Below are positions 1-14,867 of a DNA stretch of 64,000 nucleotides, piece by piece (the first letter of the stretch is position 1; each line of letters opens with the position of its first letter). Source of the DNA: Linyphia triangularis (taxonomy: Eukaryota; Arthropoda; Arachnida; Araneae; Linyphiidae); assembly GCA_963978545.1 (NCBI GenBank), contig OZ021732.1, positions 60,054,714 through 60,118,713 of the forward strand, given 5' to 3'. Under the pieces are notes generated by a model. That model saw only the letters and a program-made list of their open reading frames with translations. It had not been told where the DNA came from and did not search any database. Position numbers and translations under genes: made by a program.

Positions 1-2165
1 ATATTTAATTCTAGTGTTGTTTTAGTCAACAATAAAAACATAAACTAAAAGTACTCAAGTTTATTCAAACTTTAAAAAAAAATGCTTTCAGCTACCATTA
101 CGGAATGCGTGATGTACCGAAACATATATCTAATATCTGAAATATTCATGGTTAACTCTCCTTTGGCTACTTATATTTTTAAATTTACTCTTTTTCGATA
201 CCGAGTCACGTGGGTCCAGTTTATTCGACGCGTTTTTAAACCTTATAAAGAGTTATTAAATAGCTTAAACATTAAACCAAGACAAATGTGTCTTGTTATG
301 TTTTATATCGATTGTGATGATGGTGTCAAAAGAGCAAAAGTATCCTTTTTTATACCCAATTGCAATTTTTCCATCTTTCGAGAAGTTATCAAATTTGAAT
401 GAAATCGTAACATCACTGTCAATTTATCTTATAAAATAAGCTTTTCACAAACTATATTTGTATTTGTTTTTGTTTTTTTAAAGAACTTCGTTGTTTCTCC
501 CCTATATTTTAAAATTGGAGGAAAACTCTATTTTTGGAGCTAAAAAATAAAATCATGGAATGGGACAATTTTTCTAAGTTAATGCGAGGAGGTTTACGCT
601 TGGAGGACTTAATATTTTGGAATACCACATTTTTGTATATCAAAAATTATGAAGATGGTAAAAATTAGAATACCAATTTTATAAACTTACTAATTTTAAA
701 ATGACATATCCGAATTGCTTAATATGAAAAAATAATAGAATAAATTAACCTCACCAGCAACTTTTCGTGAAATTATTTCTTAAAATACTCATAGGCGTAA
801 CTAAGGTTGATGAATGGAGGGAGGTGAACTCAAAAAATATGGACTCACTACATCAGCGGGGAAAAAAAGGGAGGGGAAAAGAGAGGAGAAAAAGAAAAAG
901 TTAATCACACTGAAAAAAGTTCAAATTATTTAAAAAGTCAAATTTTTTTAACCTACACGATAAAAAAAAATTTCTTAAAATTTATTTTCTACTTCATTTT
1001 CTTCTTCTTCTTCAAAAAAAAAAAAAAAAAAAAAAAAAATATTTACTCTCTGAATGTCCAGGGAATGGGCGAAATTGTACAATTGTTTTTCTTGCAATAA
1101 TTTTTAAATTATATTTCTGAATCAAATATATGATTTTTTTTAAAATATTTTTCTATTTATTTTATTTTAAACAGGTTTTAAACTATCATACTAATAAAAA
1201 TATTAAAAAAATATTTTATTTTAAATTTTTTTTTATAAATTTAAAAATGTTGTGTATTTCTGAAAAAACTGGGGATCAAAGGACATATATATACGTCTAT
1301 GACCCTCAGAGGACTAAAAACATGGAAATTGAAAGAATCAGATACAATTGTAAAATACATAAAACAATATTTTCGAAAAAACTTTTCCAGGTGCAACAAG
1401 CAAGATTGGACCAGTGGTGAATCCCTAGAAATATTTCAACCATACACTACCAAGAAAAATTGTTAAAGAAACCTCCATAAACATTGAAGTATATTTTTTA
1501 TCTAAATAGATGCTTCTTAACCTTTATATTGTACTCTTCCATACTTTCTTTTCTGAATTTGCCACTACCATTACACTCAATACAGACCCATAGTCCCTTT
1601 ATTAAAATATTTGAAATTATTTATTATAAATAAACTTTTTTTTTATTTATTTTTTTAAATCATAAATTCATAAATAGTTTAAAGTCATAATTTTTTTTAC
1701 CAACCTTCCTCTTTTCGTTGCAGTTATAAGTATTCCTTACGGGTTGCACTCCGCGAGATTGTTAGAACCGGCCCCTGTCAGAACTAGCCAGAACATTAAA
1801 ATAAAATTATATTATCTTGTAAATAGTTTTTATAGACTGAATATTTTGCAAATGAAGTAATTCTGAATTATATCTATTAAATATACCTTCTTTTTTTTAC
1901 GAAAGGTAAATGTGCCTGTTTTTTTTTCCTATGATACCAATATCATTCTCGACTGTAAGTCTGCGGATAAAATTGTACTGTTTTTCTTCTTTATCAACTA
2001 CGCTATCTGTTTATTCTTTCTCAACTTGAACAGTAATTTCACCACATTCTTCATTTTTTCGTTTTCTTCTTTTGAAAAATCTAAGCAATGTTTCACTTTA
2101 AGGTTTGCGTTTGCTACCTGCATTCATTTTAATTTACCATTCAGTTATTATTACTTTCAGTTACC
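1..2165. other. AT-rich stretch without a recognisable gene
   Basis: Short open frames here have no recognisable motif and the composition of random AT-rich DNA. There is an A-run of about 24 at 1016-1039 after a pyrimidine-rich segment, and a small GC-richer patch near 1720-1790. Nothing else stands out. Confidence 0.6.
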
Positions 2166-2167
2166 CA

Positions 2168-2635
2168 TATGTTAACACAAGATAATGAAAGTATTGTTTT
2201 TGCTAAAATTGCGCATGCGCAAAATTTTAAAATTCTGAAAAAATCAAGTTTCTTACTAATTTCTAAAAAACAGCTGAAAAGATTTTGATCAAAGTGCCTC
2301 TTAAAGAGTTCTAAACATCTCCACATAGATTTCACTCCATTCAAAAATTCACGTAGAAATGCGATAAAAGGGTAAAAAGTTGAAAAACGAATGCCTAGAG
2401 CTCTCTACCCTTGAGCATCATTTCACCAATGATTGATTTTCATCTGTTTCCCACGCAAGAAAGGATGATGTAATGTTTATTGAATAACATCGCCATTTTT
2501 TATTTTATTTTTACGTTTAAAAATTATTGTAGTGAAAATATGATAAAGTTAAATAAGACCGTTCCATTTCAATTTTGAATGTAATGACCATTATTATAGT
2601 GTAATTGAAAGTTGTGCTATGTTCCACACTCCTAA
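2168..2635 (+). repeat. dispersed repeat, Helitron-like 3' end (copy 1)
   Basis: Shares a chain of short blocks with the 42.5-44.3 kb and 48.3-48.5 kb regions: 'aatgaaagtattgt' near its left end, 'gattttgatcaaa', 'gttctaaacat', 'gttgaaaaacgaatgcc', and a right end 'tagtgtaattgaaa' followed by TGTG-loop-CACA. It finishes in CTAA followed by T. A short hairpin then CTRR with a T outside fits the 3' end of Helitrons, but no 5' TC end or Rep/helicase coding was seen, so the class is inferred. The left boundary is approximate. Confidence 0.5.
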
Positions 2636-2639
2636 TTTA

Positions 2640-3080
2640 GTGTTTTGTCTTCTCAGGGTTCATCTCATGTTTCTCGCGATGGAAAATCAATTTCTCCGAC
2701 CTCGGAGGGGTATAGCGCATAGTTGTCTGCGGACAATTTGCCTACAGTTTGCAAAACATTCAATGGTATATTAGTGTTGAGAAACCTATTCTCCCGGATG
2801 TCGTTAATTTGTGTAATCACACTAACATCCTTCTTGGATCCTTAAAAGGTCATGTAGTTCATGAGAAACAGTACATGGGAAATATTTGCTCTAAATACTA
2901 TACTCGGACAGTCACCCTCAGATGTCCTCTTTCAAACCTAACCAATCAGATTTATTCCTAGTACTTCCTTGTAACTCAGTATATAATGTTCATACACTTT
3001 TGTAACCTTTCTTTAAGTCCTAATAAAACTTCTTGTTCTGAACCACGCTCTCCGGCCTCTGTTATTCCGTTAGTTCAATA
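2640..3080 (+). other. possible degenerate LTR or 3'-end-like segment
   Basis: This patch is more GC-balanced than its surroundings and contains a TATA-like 'gtatataatg' near 2981 and an 'aataaaac' polyadenylation-like signal near 3022. The arrangement resembles an LTR, but no TG...CA pair with a target duplication could be fixed and no second copy lies in the window. It is recorded only as a suspicion. Confidence 0.2.
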
Positions 3081-6000
3081 ATTAGCTATATAGTTCTGCA
3101 GTTTAATATAGTTTTTGATTACCTTAGTAAAACACTGAGGATTGAATAATTCCCAATAATGAGATTTAATGGTTAATATGAGTAATAATCAACAAAGTGT
3201 TGGTTGGGAGGAAAAAATCAGTATATATGGGAAATTCTGAAATTAATCTGAATTTGAGGATGTAAAAACGCATAAAAATAAAAAATAAAAAACATTGAAC
3301 ATTGAAATTTTACTCTTAGAATTGTATTAACAAAACTAATGCATTTACCACTTCAAAAAAAGGTGAAAGAAAAATAAATTTTCTAAAAAAAACCAGTTTT
3401 CTAATTTTGCGTTAACCTCCGTGGTTAACACAACCCATGGAGTTTATAAATAAGTAGATTGTCATGCTTAAAACCTAACCTACTAAAAGACAGAGGATAT
3501 ACTAGCTTCGCTTTTAGATAAAAAAAAATTGGCTATTTGATAAAAGTTAACGGCAAAAGTATGCTTAACACTATAAGAAATAACTTTACTGAACATGGAG
3601 GTTACAAGAACAAAAAGAACTCACCAGATTTTTGAGGATTGCAAAGCTTTTTCACAAATAATATAAAACTATGTACATTCAACAACATCACATGACAAAA
3701 TGGTTGACTTGAGCTTCACTTCAGCTCTGGTTAAGAAGACTGTACTGCTATCTAGTAGAATTTTAATCATGGTAAAGATATTCCATGGAGGTTACCACAG
3801 CACCCCAGGGACAACTTATGTGTTAAAATAAAGTGGTGAAAAACACTAAAACTGATATTTTTGTGATTAGTTAATGATTTATATAGTAAATAAAAGTTTA
3901 ACCCAGAATTTTTCACAAATACATTATTAATCAGGTTTATTTCTTTAGTTGACACAAAAAAAAACAGGAGTGGGGAAATTTCATGGAGGTTACAATAATA
4001 AATAAATATGTAAAATAAAGACTGAAAACATTAAATGTAAACTTATTTCTACTTAACACCAATTTCCTTACTTAAAGGAATAAATATTAAGCCAGTAAAA
4101 GCACAGGGACTGAAATTTCCTGTTAATTTCAGAATTGACCATTTGCTAAATTTTGCTCAACCTAATGGGGCCCTCGTTACACCTATGAGACTAATGTTTT
4201 AATTCAGATAACTTATAAATCCTAATCATTTATGCATTTATATTAATTTTCTTGATATTTTTAAAGTTAACATTACATTTCCATGGGTACGCGTTTAAAA
4301 AGTATATTTCAGTGATTTCAAAACTCATGTTAATTATTCAAATTATTAACTTGGCTGAAATTAAAAAAAAATCAAATAGCTTATTCCACTGTTTGCTTAA
4401 AAAAAACTTCTCTAAATATCTTAGGAAGAATAAGATACAAAACGTGGAATGTAGTGTATGCTCATTTCCTTAAATGACATTTTTGAAATAATATCCAACT
4501 ACATGATTTTATTTTATTTAAAATTATTTATATTATTAGCACTCATAAAAAGTACTAGTAGAATTATTAGAATTCATTAAAAATGAATAGATATTATGCT
4601 TCAAAAAATATAAATAATGCTCTAGGACCTAGAGAAAAGAAATGCATACATTTATAACCTGGAGTCTAGGTGATAAATGTAGATATTCCGTTTCCTCAGG
4701 GTATTCTGAAATAACATAAAAACTTTGTATTATGATAATTATCTTTAAAAACTAAGCATAATTTGCATAAAATCTAATTTGCAAGTTAAATATTATATAA
4801 AAAATTTTGAATTTAATGTTTTTCGAAAGTAAGAAAGAAATTTATAAAACATTAAATTTTTGTTAGAATCACAGATAATTTAATAAGTTTATAAATTAAT
4901 GGAATAAAATATTTTATTAAATCTTTTGTATAAATATGAAAAAATAAAAATAGAGAAATATAGATATTTTACATAATTTTAAAAAATATATTTTTTGGTT
5001 GGCTGATGAAATATATATTTAAGTTTAATATAGAAGGTACTTTTCTTCAGAAACTAAAAAATTATGTTAAATTATTGATACAGACTCAATGCTTTTAAAT
5101 AGTTTGGGATTTTCTCACTACCCTACTAAAAAATGCATACATTAAAAAAAATATTAGTACTCAATAAAAATAGATATTAATAAAATAAGGCACACATAAA
5201 GCACATGCGAGTGAAGTTTTCTATTTAAGTTTGACTGTTATTTTTGTGCAAATTGCATTTTCTATTCCATACAAACGATTATTATTCATTTTAGGTGGAA
5301 TAACAGTTTTTGCTCTTGTAACAGCCGAAGTAAAAATAGTAAGAATTTCACTTATTCTTTATATCTCCCTAAAACTCTATAAATATGAATGAAATGACGA
5401 AGAAGCGCCATACTATGGTATTTTCAAAGAAACTTTTTATTTGCAAAATCCATTAATTAAATTTAAATATTTATCAATCTTACTCAAATTTAACACATAT
5501 ATTTTAATAAAAAGTCATTAAAACTTTTAAACATTCTTAAGATATTATTGAATGGTATAAGTGAAGCAATGTAATTTAAAACAAGATTAGCAACTCTATA
5601 AAAACCTTTTCATTTCATAAAAAAAATCAATTGATTTATATGGTTATATTATTTCCCTGGGCCTTAAGCCCAAGGACATTGTTTTCAATTGGTCAAAAGT
5701 GTGGTCTGACGTCCATCTTTATTTAATGTTTAGGTATGCGCAAAAAAGGCTTTGTGTGGGATCCGCCTGCTTGTATAAAAAGAGAGGCATGCTGATGTTG
5801 TTCAGTTGCATTGATGTTTCATAAAATTCGAATAAAAATATTAAAAAAAAACTTTGTAATGGGCTTGGACTTAAAACCCAGGGTAAGCTGTACATTAGTC
5901 CTAAGCCGAATATTTGTTTCAATTTAAAATTAGATTATTTTTTATTTGTTTTAATTTTTGATCGAAACTTCAGATTGAATTTTAGTTCGACAACTCGTTT

Positions 6001-7679
6001 CATTTCATATATCACACATGTCTACAGAATTATTGCTTCATCTGAGAACGTGTACCTCAGACAAATAAACAGTACATTTTAAGAAGTGTATTTTCCTACT
6101 TCAGTGTAGGATAGAAGCTAAAAGTGTTGTTTATACAAGGTTAGGAAATTATGTTTACATAATTTCCGATCCCAGAATATTCAAATTTATAGATGTATTA
6201 CATTTCATGTTATTCAGACAACACAAAAAGTTTTAACATAAATGTAAACGATGCTCCTATTTTGCATGGCTTACTTGTCAAAATTGATTATCGACTTTTA
6301 TTAGTCTTACTTCGAGATGTAGAATATTTAAACCGTGTAACGAACTTTGATTTAGTTCATATTAGCAATACCTGTTGTTGAACTAATATATCTAGCATTA
6401 TTAAATAGTTAGTTACTACAACTTAATGTAATTTTTCCTATATTTAATGGTTTTGTTTCAACTTACTATTTAAAATAAAACCCTTTGAAGCTTTATAAAT
6501 ACTGCTTTCAATATCAAACCATTAGATATTTTAGCGGTATTTTTGCATTTAAATTCCCATTATTTAAAAAAAATAAAAATTCTCGATTTAAAAATTAAAA
6601 AAAACTTGAAAAAAATATCCTATCCACAGCAGCTAAAACATAATTATTATGACTCAATAGAATAAAAAATATTGAAATTCATCTTTAGGCATTTTTAAAA
6701 TCCCTCAAGATGCAACAACTTATAATTTAAACACTGTGACAAAATAATTCATAAAAAAACAACGTTAACAAAAGAGCAAATTTCGTAAAATAGGCTTAAA
6801 ACTTGCTTCAAAACACTAAGACGTTATATTGCTAATATACTACAATATACACAAAAAGCGCAAAAAAATTGTATTTAAAAATTACAAAAATCAATTATCA
6901 ACAAATTATTTTCCGCTTTGGAGAACCAAATAAAAATGTATGCACTTAATTGAATTGGTTTTAAGCATGTTTTATAACATAACCCATCAAAAAAAAATTT
7001 TTTTTTTTTTTATTTATTTTTTTTTTTTTTTTGTGAATAAAAACAGAATGTAAAAAGAACATAATTGTACTCCAATTAAACTTAAAGTTCTCTGGGTAAA
7101 AAACGTTACATTACTATTACTGTGTTGCAGAAAATAATGATCGCCCAAGGTTTTCAAATGTTTACTACATATCGCTCTTGATCGTTCGTTCAAAAACAAT
7201 GAATAAACATTAAAAAAAATTAGCATTTAAAAATAGTACACTATTGCCGTTCAAGCATTTGCATTTGAATAATTTAAGTATTTGCTACTATTAAGTTTAT
7301 TTTTTTTTTTTTAATTAAATTGTTATGCAAGATTGCGATCTGCCAGATAATCATAATTACAGTATAAATATACCAGTACAAATTGGTACATACTTGAATT
7401 GCATCACATTTTTTAAATATTTTAATGATCTCATGAAAATTTATAAGAGATATTTTTTTATGGATTCCATAAAAAAAAATTTTACATTTTCATCCATTAA
7501 TTTGATTATATGATAGTTCTCATGAGTGCCTATTTCACCAATAATCATATCACTTTAAATGTAACCAATGTGTTATAATTATTCAGTATTAATATTTAAT
7601 GCTATAGTGAAGTATTATTTGTTTAATATGATCATTTAATATAGTTTATCAATATAGTTTACATTGTTTAATCATTCAA
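3081..7679. other. AT-rich stretch; only weak repeats seen
   Basis: No coding sequence could be supported. The 11-mer ATGGAGGTTAC occurs near 3596, 3785 and 3982. Homopolymer runs occur around 6990-7030 and 7300. The rest is featureless AT-rich DNA. Confidence 0.5.
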
Positions 7680-8212
7680 TTCTAGCTGCGTGGGCCCACG
7701 TTGCGGAGACCAGTCATTAGTGTATTAATTCCAGATTTTGGTGCTTCGCGAATGGGCTTGCTTCTCTCACATTAAGATACATTGGTACGCAAAACCAAAC
7801 TGACTTCGCTCGCTAAAAGTTTCATTGTAAGAAACACAGCTCGCTTTGCTCCCTTAGAGAATATTTTTAACATGTGTTAGTAAAAAACAAAATTAGAAGG
7901 CCAAAACTACTTATGTTGAACTTTTTCAGAGCTCTAAGGCTATTAGAAGTCGATTTTTGTAAAAAGATTAAACAAATTAAAATTTTAACATTCTGTTTGT
8001 TAAAAGTCCAATCATAAAGCCAAAACTACTTATGTTGAAAATTTCAGAACTGTAGCCCAATTAGAAATCGTTTTGTAAAATATTTGTTAATTACTTATAA
8101 AATTAATTAAAAAAAACTAATCAAAGTGAAAATTTCCGAGTTCTGGGCCTATTTTAAGTAGCTTTCTATAAATCCATAGACAGCTTGTTTTATTATTATA
8201 GATAATTTATTT
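7680..8212 (+). repeat. dispersed non-autonomous repeat with internal ~115-bp units (copy 1)
   Basis: Contains GC-richer 'ttcgctcgct'-type tracts (7.74-7.86 kb) followed by about two and a half tandem units built on 'aaggccaaaactacttatgttgaaaatttcag', and ends in 'agcttgttttattattatagata'. The same order of parts occurs at 45.96-47.20 kb, so this is a dispersed family. It is non-coding and its class is not assignable from the sequence. Confidence 0.65.
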
Positions 8213-8791
<579 letters not shown>

Positions 8792-11684
8792 CACCTCTTT
8801 CTCTTACTCAGTCAATGTTTCAACTATCAATATGAGTATGTTTATATATTACCTATCCATGTGACTATAGATTATCAATTAATCAATTATGTATTAAAAA
8901 TACACCAATGAAGAGGGGAATAAACCACCAAACACCGTTAAGTGGTTTAATTAATTTGATAATGATCTGCATACATCAATACTTAGATTTATCAAACAAC
9001 AATATAGCTAACAGCATTTTGCAAGATAACCAATTTAAACTGAAAATTAAATAACGGCTCGTTCCTGAAAATATTGATTAAAAACATGAATATGAATGTA
9101 AATAGTTAATATTAAAATAAGGACATCATAAATTTTATTTTTCAATAATATCGATTGAGACTCCGTTTAAGTTTCAATTTACTTTATTCCAACACCTGTG
9201 TAACTTCAAAATCCCCGCTTAAATTTATTTGCGTAGTCTAAACTCAAATTTAACATCAAATTTCTTTTAAATTTTAACTGTTTTTCTTATTTTTACAAAC
9301 CAAACTTCTCTCATTTCAGCCTAAAACAAAATATACTCTCTTTACTCACATAAAGAGGACTGAATAGAAAATTAAATGCAACCTCCATCTTACCAGAAGA
9401 AACATTATAAACACAAAAGTGTATTCTACTTTGACTTCTATACCTTTTTCTCCTAACACTCAGCATTTGCTTTATTACAAAAAAAAAACTAAAACAAACA
9501 GTCCGATGTAAATAAAGCCAAAAAGCTACATTCTACTGCTTACAACAAACATTTCAAACATACAGAAGCACATTAATATCACAAAGATGGGTATATTGTT
9601 TATTTTTTTCTTCTTTATTCCTTTCATCATTTAAACTGTCCTCTTCACTTCAGTTTTTCATGCGGGACGCATAAATGAATTTTCCTTTCAAAAACATACC
9701 GAGATAATGGCTGCTGGGACATTTTCTCTTTGTACAAGTTTCTTTCATTTGCGTTATTATCGGAATGAGAACTCTAATTAAAAATCCCGATGATTCTTAT
9801 TTTCGACACGGTTATATGCTAATTAAAGAGTTTTTCTTTTGCAGGAAATGTTGGACACTGGTCTGTGCAAGATAGTTCAATTAATAATTATTTGTCTTAA
9901 TTAGTGAGTTCTTTTTTATAAGTGAGCTCAAAGAATGCTTATTGTTCTTTTCTGAAGATGGATTTACGAATGATTTACTTTATTCGTACTAGATATGATT
10001 TTTTGTCGTCTCTTTGTCGTACTTAATCTGAAGTTAAGGTACACATAAAAAAAATTATAAGTATGCAGTATGGAAATATTGATATTCAGGTGGTGCCATT
10101 TCATGCAATATAAAGATAATGGAAGTTTGTTTAATTGAGGAATTGTTTTAAGAGGTGGATTAAGTTTTATTTTGTTTTCGCAAATGGTATTTGTTTATAA
10201 TTAAATCCATCATATTTTGTGTTTTTAGTCACTTCAAATGTATTTGACTGTAAAAAGTTAAAACCTCAAAATGTATATCTTCTTCATATTTGTTCAAGTC
10301 TAGTCTGAACCCCACTACCCCTCCTTACCTTTAAGATTACAATTAATTTCCCATCTAAGCAAAAAATAATAAGGTATTTATATAATTAAATATTATTGAT
10401 TTCAAACAAATGCTAGCTTTTAAATAAAAGTAGGGACAAAACTTAAATTGTTATTCAGAAATAATTATTTTAAAGAAATCAAAATGTTCGTTTATGAATA
10501 CGTATGAATTTTTCTAAAAAGAGCTTTGCCCAAGAATGACAAGATTTAAACTTAATTTTGATTTATTTTTATTACAATAAACGCAATTTTTTTTTAATTA
10601 AGTATACTATTGTGTTTATTTCCTTGATCTTAATTCTGTTAATTAGTTATATTATTAATTAATCTTAGTTCCCATCGATGAACTATCTTTTTAAGATTTG
10701 GAGTAAAGTAGTTTTAATATAAATAGTTTAATATAATACGTTGTAGTTATACGTCTGAAAAAATTTTATGTTGGTGTATAATAATGGTCCATATTGGTGA
10801 GGCGCATATCCTAAAATGTGACAAATAGAAATCTCTCATCTCAACTTTATTTCACACTAAATTATGCTTTGAATTATCTTCAAATGATACTTCATGATTT
10901 CGCTATAAGTACTCAAGAATGACTGAGTTTCGACTCTCTGTAAAGTCCTTCACGTGTAATGAAAGTTTCTCTACGTCATTTGTAGCCATAGTCTTTGCTC
11001 AAATGTCCAATAGGAAAAGAATTTACGACGAAAGATGCACCTTCAACTCCAATTCTTCATATTTTTCTCTTTTTACTTGATATATCTTCAATATCTTTCA
11101 TTTCTAAAATATGAGAGGTACTACGGAGACATTTTTCAAACTACAGAGCTATCTGACAACCTATATTGAGTTCTTTGGTTGATGCTTCTGTATTACTCAC
11201 CGAACATTTGCTCCAATAGAATCCTTTTTTTTCTAGAATTCCATATTCATTTTCTTAAGAGATCTATTTTTATTTTGTATTTCAAGACATTTTTCTTAAA
11301 AGTTACAATGGATTTTGAGAATAAATTTAAGGTAAAAAGGTTAATCGTGTAGTTATGAAATTATTGTAGTAGCACATTTGATCAGATATAAATAATATAA
11401 ATGGAACTCATTTTAATTGGACATTTAAATATCATGTAAATAATTATGTTGTTGTAAATGTTGTGTTTCAAATGGTTGAAATATAACATCTTAAAACTTT
11501 AATTTCCATCTAAAGGCTTTACTTAAAATCAATTATTTTATTTTCATCCTTAAGTTTAACGTATTCAAAATGCACTCACTAACGTTGGTTCTTCAAGGGT
11601 TCTATGTTACAGAATAGTTGAAAATTTATACTATCTCTTTTGAAAATCTGCAATAAAAAATCTGTAATTAAAACTTCAAACCCC
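8792..11684. other. AT-rich stretch, nothing recognised
   Basis: No ORF above background, no repeat unit and no promoter-like patch was seen in these 2.9 kb. Confidence 0.55.
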
Positions 11685-11885
11685 CCTGCACCCACTCTAT
11701 GGCTATGTGGTTAGCTCTCTGGCCTCGCATGAGAAAAATGTTAGGTGTGTGTTAAACATAAATGTTCGTTGTGACTTGGAATCCACAATAAGCTATAGAT
11801 ACCGACCTGATCAGCCGTTATTTTGTGTAAAAATAGGTCGTTGAGCATGCAAGCCAACACCTATCAAACCCCCTGCATTAATATA
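11685..11885 (+). mobile_element. degenerate tRNA-derived SINE
   Basis: The head near 11,698 carries an A-box-like 'TGGCTATGTGG' followed by 'ttagctctctggcctcgcat', which resembles a tRNA D-arm and anticodon arm. The expected B box downstream is decayed ('gttaggtgtgtgttaaac'). The body extends to about 11,880. This is an old copy and not a functional tRNA. Boundaries are approximate. Confidence 0.5.
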
Positions 11886-14766
11886 GCAATTTCCAAGTGC
11901 AAAATTTACACAAGCGATGTCATTTATAAAAATAAACAATCAATAATATAGTTTCAACAAAACCGTTATAATCTAAATCCAATTCACGCATTTGTTTCTA
12001 TTAAAAGTATTTTTTGTTCCAATTTTTTTACTTTTGTTTAGGAAAGAAATGGGAAATAAAATAAAGTTTTTTCAAATTAAAGAAGACCATGAAGATATCT
12101 TATAGCTAAGAAACATAACACTTAATGTTAAATATTTACATACTTCTTAATCAATATTAATGGTAAGGTTCTTTAAATACAAACTACATACTTTTTCTAG
12201 CAATTAATGTGAATACAAAGTCTTCCATATATCCAAATTAAAGGAGAAAAATATCGTTGGGCAAGAAACGCTACATGTTACATCATTGGAATCCGATTGA
12301 AAATAGAATGATTTTCAGTGATTATTACTAACCATATACTTTACACGGTTAAATTTGAATTAAGGCAACATTTGTATAAATTTGACAGTACCAGTATAAT
12401 ATATATTGCTAATTACTAGATTCATGCTGCATTTAGGAAGAGCTTTATATATCACGTATTTCTCATAGGATATAATCTATAATTCGGCTCAAGGATTATC
12501 ACAATTAGGTACAAGATTATCTGCTCCCAATTAAGGATGTAATGTGGATGTGTGAATCATGCTATTAATATTGAAGCTGCTTGTAATAATTCAAATTAAC
12601 CTGCAAGACGCTCGTATCACTATTATACTATTACAGCAATTCATAAAACATAAATATGCTAAAAGAGAATAATTGCGTAACAAACATCAATGGAAAAGAG
12701 ACAAAGTTGGATATTTCTTTCCTTCCTCAGTTATAAAAATAAATAAAAAATTAAAAAGCACCAAGTGCAATTTTTTTAGTATTATTTTCCAGTTTTTAGA
12801 AAGATGCTTAAATATATATTTTTTATGTAAAAGCAGTTTTTAAGTAAATTTAAAATCTCTTCAAATGTTAACTAAATAACCTATTTTTAGTTAACTAATT
12901 TTTCTTCATGAAATTATTGTAACAACACGCAATAAATCATTAAGTAAACTATATATAGGAATGCTAAAGTGTCCCACAGCCAAATCCCAAAACCAATCAG
13001 TAGAACCTACAAGTGTATGTTATATTGGCCGAACTCAACTCGGTTTACGAACCTTCACGACTCAGTTTCTACTATACCTAGAGCTCAGATTTTGTCACCA
13101 TCGTGCTTTCTTAGGGGTGTAGAGGAAAATAAAATAAGTTAAATGAACAAAGAAAAACGGTGAGAAAGAAATTATTTTGAAAATCTCCAAAGTCACTCAA
13201 ATAATACACCTCCCCTTCCCCGGCTACATCCCCATTCTCTTTTTTTCCCTTTCTGCTTCTGACCAAAATTTAGCCAGGCCTAAACCAAAACGGTTTCGTG
13301 AATACGAAGTCATTCTTTTTTAGTTTTTATCAGCATGGTTAGAGGGTGTGCCGAGATAGTACCGTCTTAACTTGTACACTTTCAAACACCTAGAAGTTCC
13401 ATACATGCCAAATTTTAAAGTATTTAGAAATGTTCATTGAAATACAAGAACAAAATTTGTGAACAGTAACTACTGTCAAACTGTTAATTATGCATTTATT
13501 CTATTTTTGATTATGCTTCTAAAAAAAAAAAAGATATTCTATGTATTCAGTTGTGTGATTTTGAAACAGCATACCAGTCATAAAACGATTTTATGATCTT
13601 TCGACCATTGATTGATGGGGATGTTACGTTACAGATGAACTATTGTCGGTAAAAAACTAACTCATATATAATAAACAATTGTAAAACATAGATTAAAAGG
13701 ACGCTTGTGTGAGTTGATTATAGTTACTTTTATTTTTCGTGTTGATTCAATGTTCCTCGACTTTGATAAAAGTTGCTACATGAACTATAAATTTAGAGCC
13801 AGCTTCGACTCACCCTTTGAGAGGTGTATGTCTTAAAAGTAACTAGAAAAAGGTATCACCTAGTTTTTGAAAGATAATTAAGGTCTCGGTTGGTATACAC
13901 ATGTATACATCACTTTAAGAAATGTATTGAATTAGAGCGAAATATTTTTTACATTTTTAATAGATCAAAAATAAAGCAGCTTAAATTGCAATACTTTACT
14001 TTTAAAAATCACAAGTGGGATTTTCTTTTTTCAGTGTACCGCAACCCAAGGTAAAAAACGGAACATTTATAGAAACACTTCAATTATTTTAGAAACACTT
14101 CGAATATTTATCTGTCTGCCCGTTCAAAACATTAAAAGTTGGAGAACGCTTGAAATAGTTGGATGTCTGAATGAGGTTTGCCACAAAGCCAATTTTATAT
14201 ATACATCAACATAATCAAGAAGAAAATGATTAAAAAAAAAAACTTTTTTTAATTTTAAGATTGATTTTACGAGTTGGAAAAAAATCTCCTTTTAGTAACA
14301 TTGTTTTTCTACCATAAGAAAACTTCAAATGATACAATTTCAAAAATATTCAACAAGTGTGACTATATATATTTTTTCAACGAAAAGTCTAATTAATTAG
14401 TTTCTTTAAATTCCTGTATCACCCCAATCACACATCCTTGTCCTTATTTCTGAAATTTATAAACAGGTAAATTTGAAAAATCCAAGGAATTAATGATTGT
14501 GAATAATTTAAAAACTACTTTGATTAATACCTTAGATGGAAAAAAAATAAACTTAAACATTTAATATTTGAGAAAATTATTAATATGACTACGCCCTTAC
14601 TTATGATCTCTTTCTTCATTTGAATTTACTGGCTTAGATAGTAGTTCATCAGGCAGATCAGTTTTGAGTCCGTTTCTTCCATTCAGCACTTTCAAAGTCA
14701 GTGGCATCATCTCAACTTTTTGAATTTTTCATGTTTTCAATTTTTCACAAATTCAAATATGCTTCT
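11886..14766. other. AT-rich stretch, nothing recognised
   Basis: A slightly GC-richer patch near 12,970-13,330 has no ORF or motif that I recognise. Segments at 14.06-14.18 kb and 15.42-15.53 kb share phrases such as 'gaaacactt' and a 'gtccg/gtctgcccg' tract, suggesting two decayed copies of one dispersed repeat. Confidence 0.45.
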
Positions 14767-14867
14767 ATATATTTATATATGCTTTTGAATATACTTTTTA
14801 TATATGTTTTTGAATATACTTTTTATATATGCTTTTGAATATACTTTTTATATATGTTTTTATAGAT
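14767..14867. repeat. 25-bp tandem repeat, about four units
   Basis: The unit 'tatatatgcttttgaatatactttt' recurs with key positions at 14,781, 14,806, 14,831 and 14,856, which is exactly 25 bp spacing. Units alternate between gctttt and gttttt, suggesting duplication of a 50-bp dimer. Confidence 0.9.

Noticed and set aside
2640..3080. Confident solo LTR
   Set aside because: TATA and AATAAA-like signals are present but no paired termini or target duplication could be fixed.
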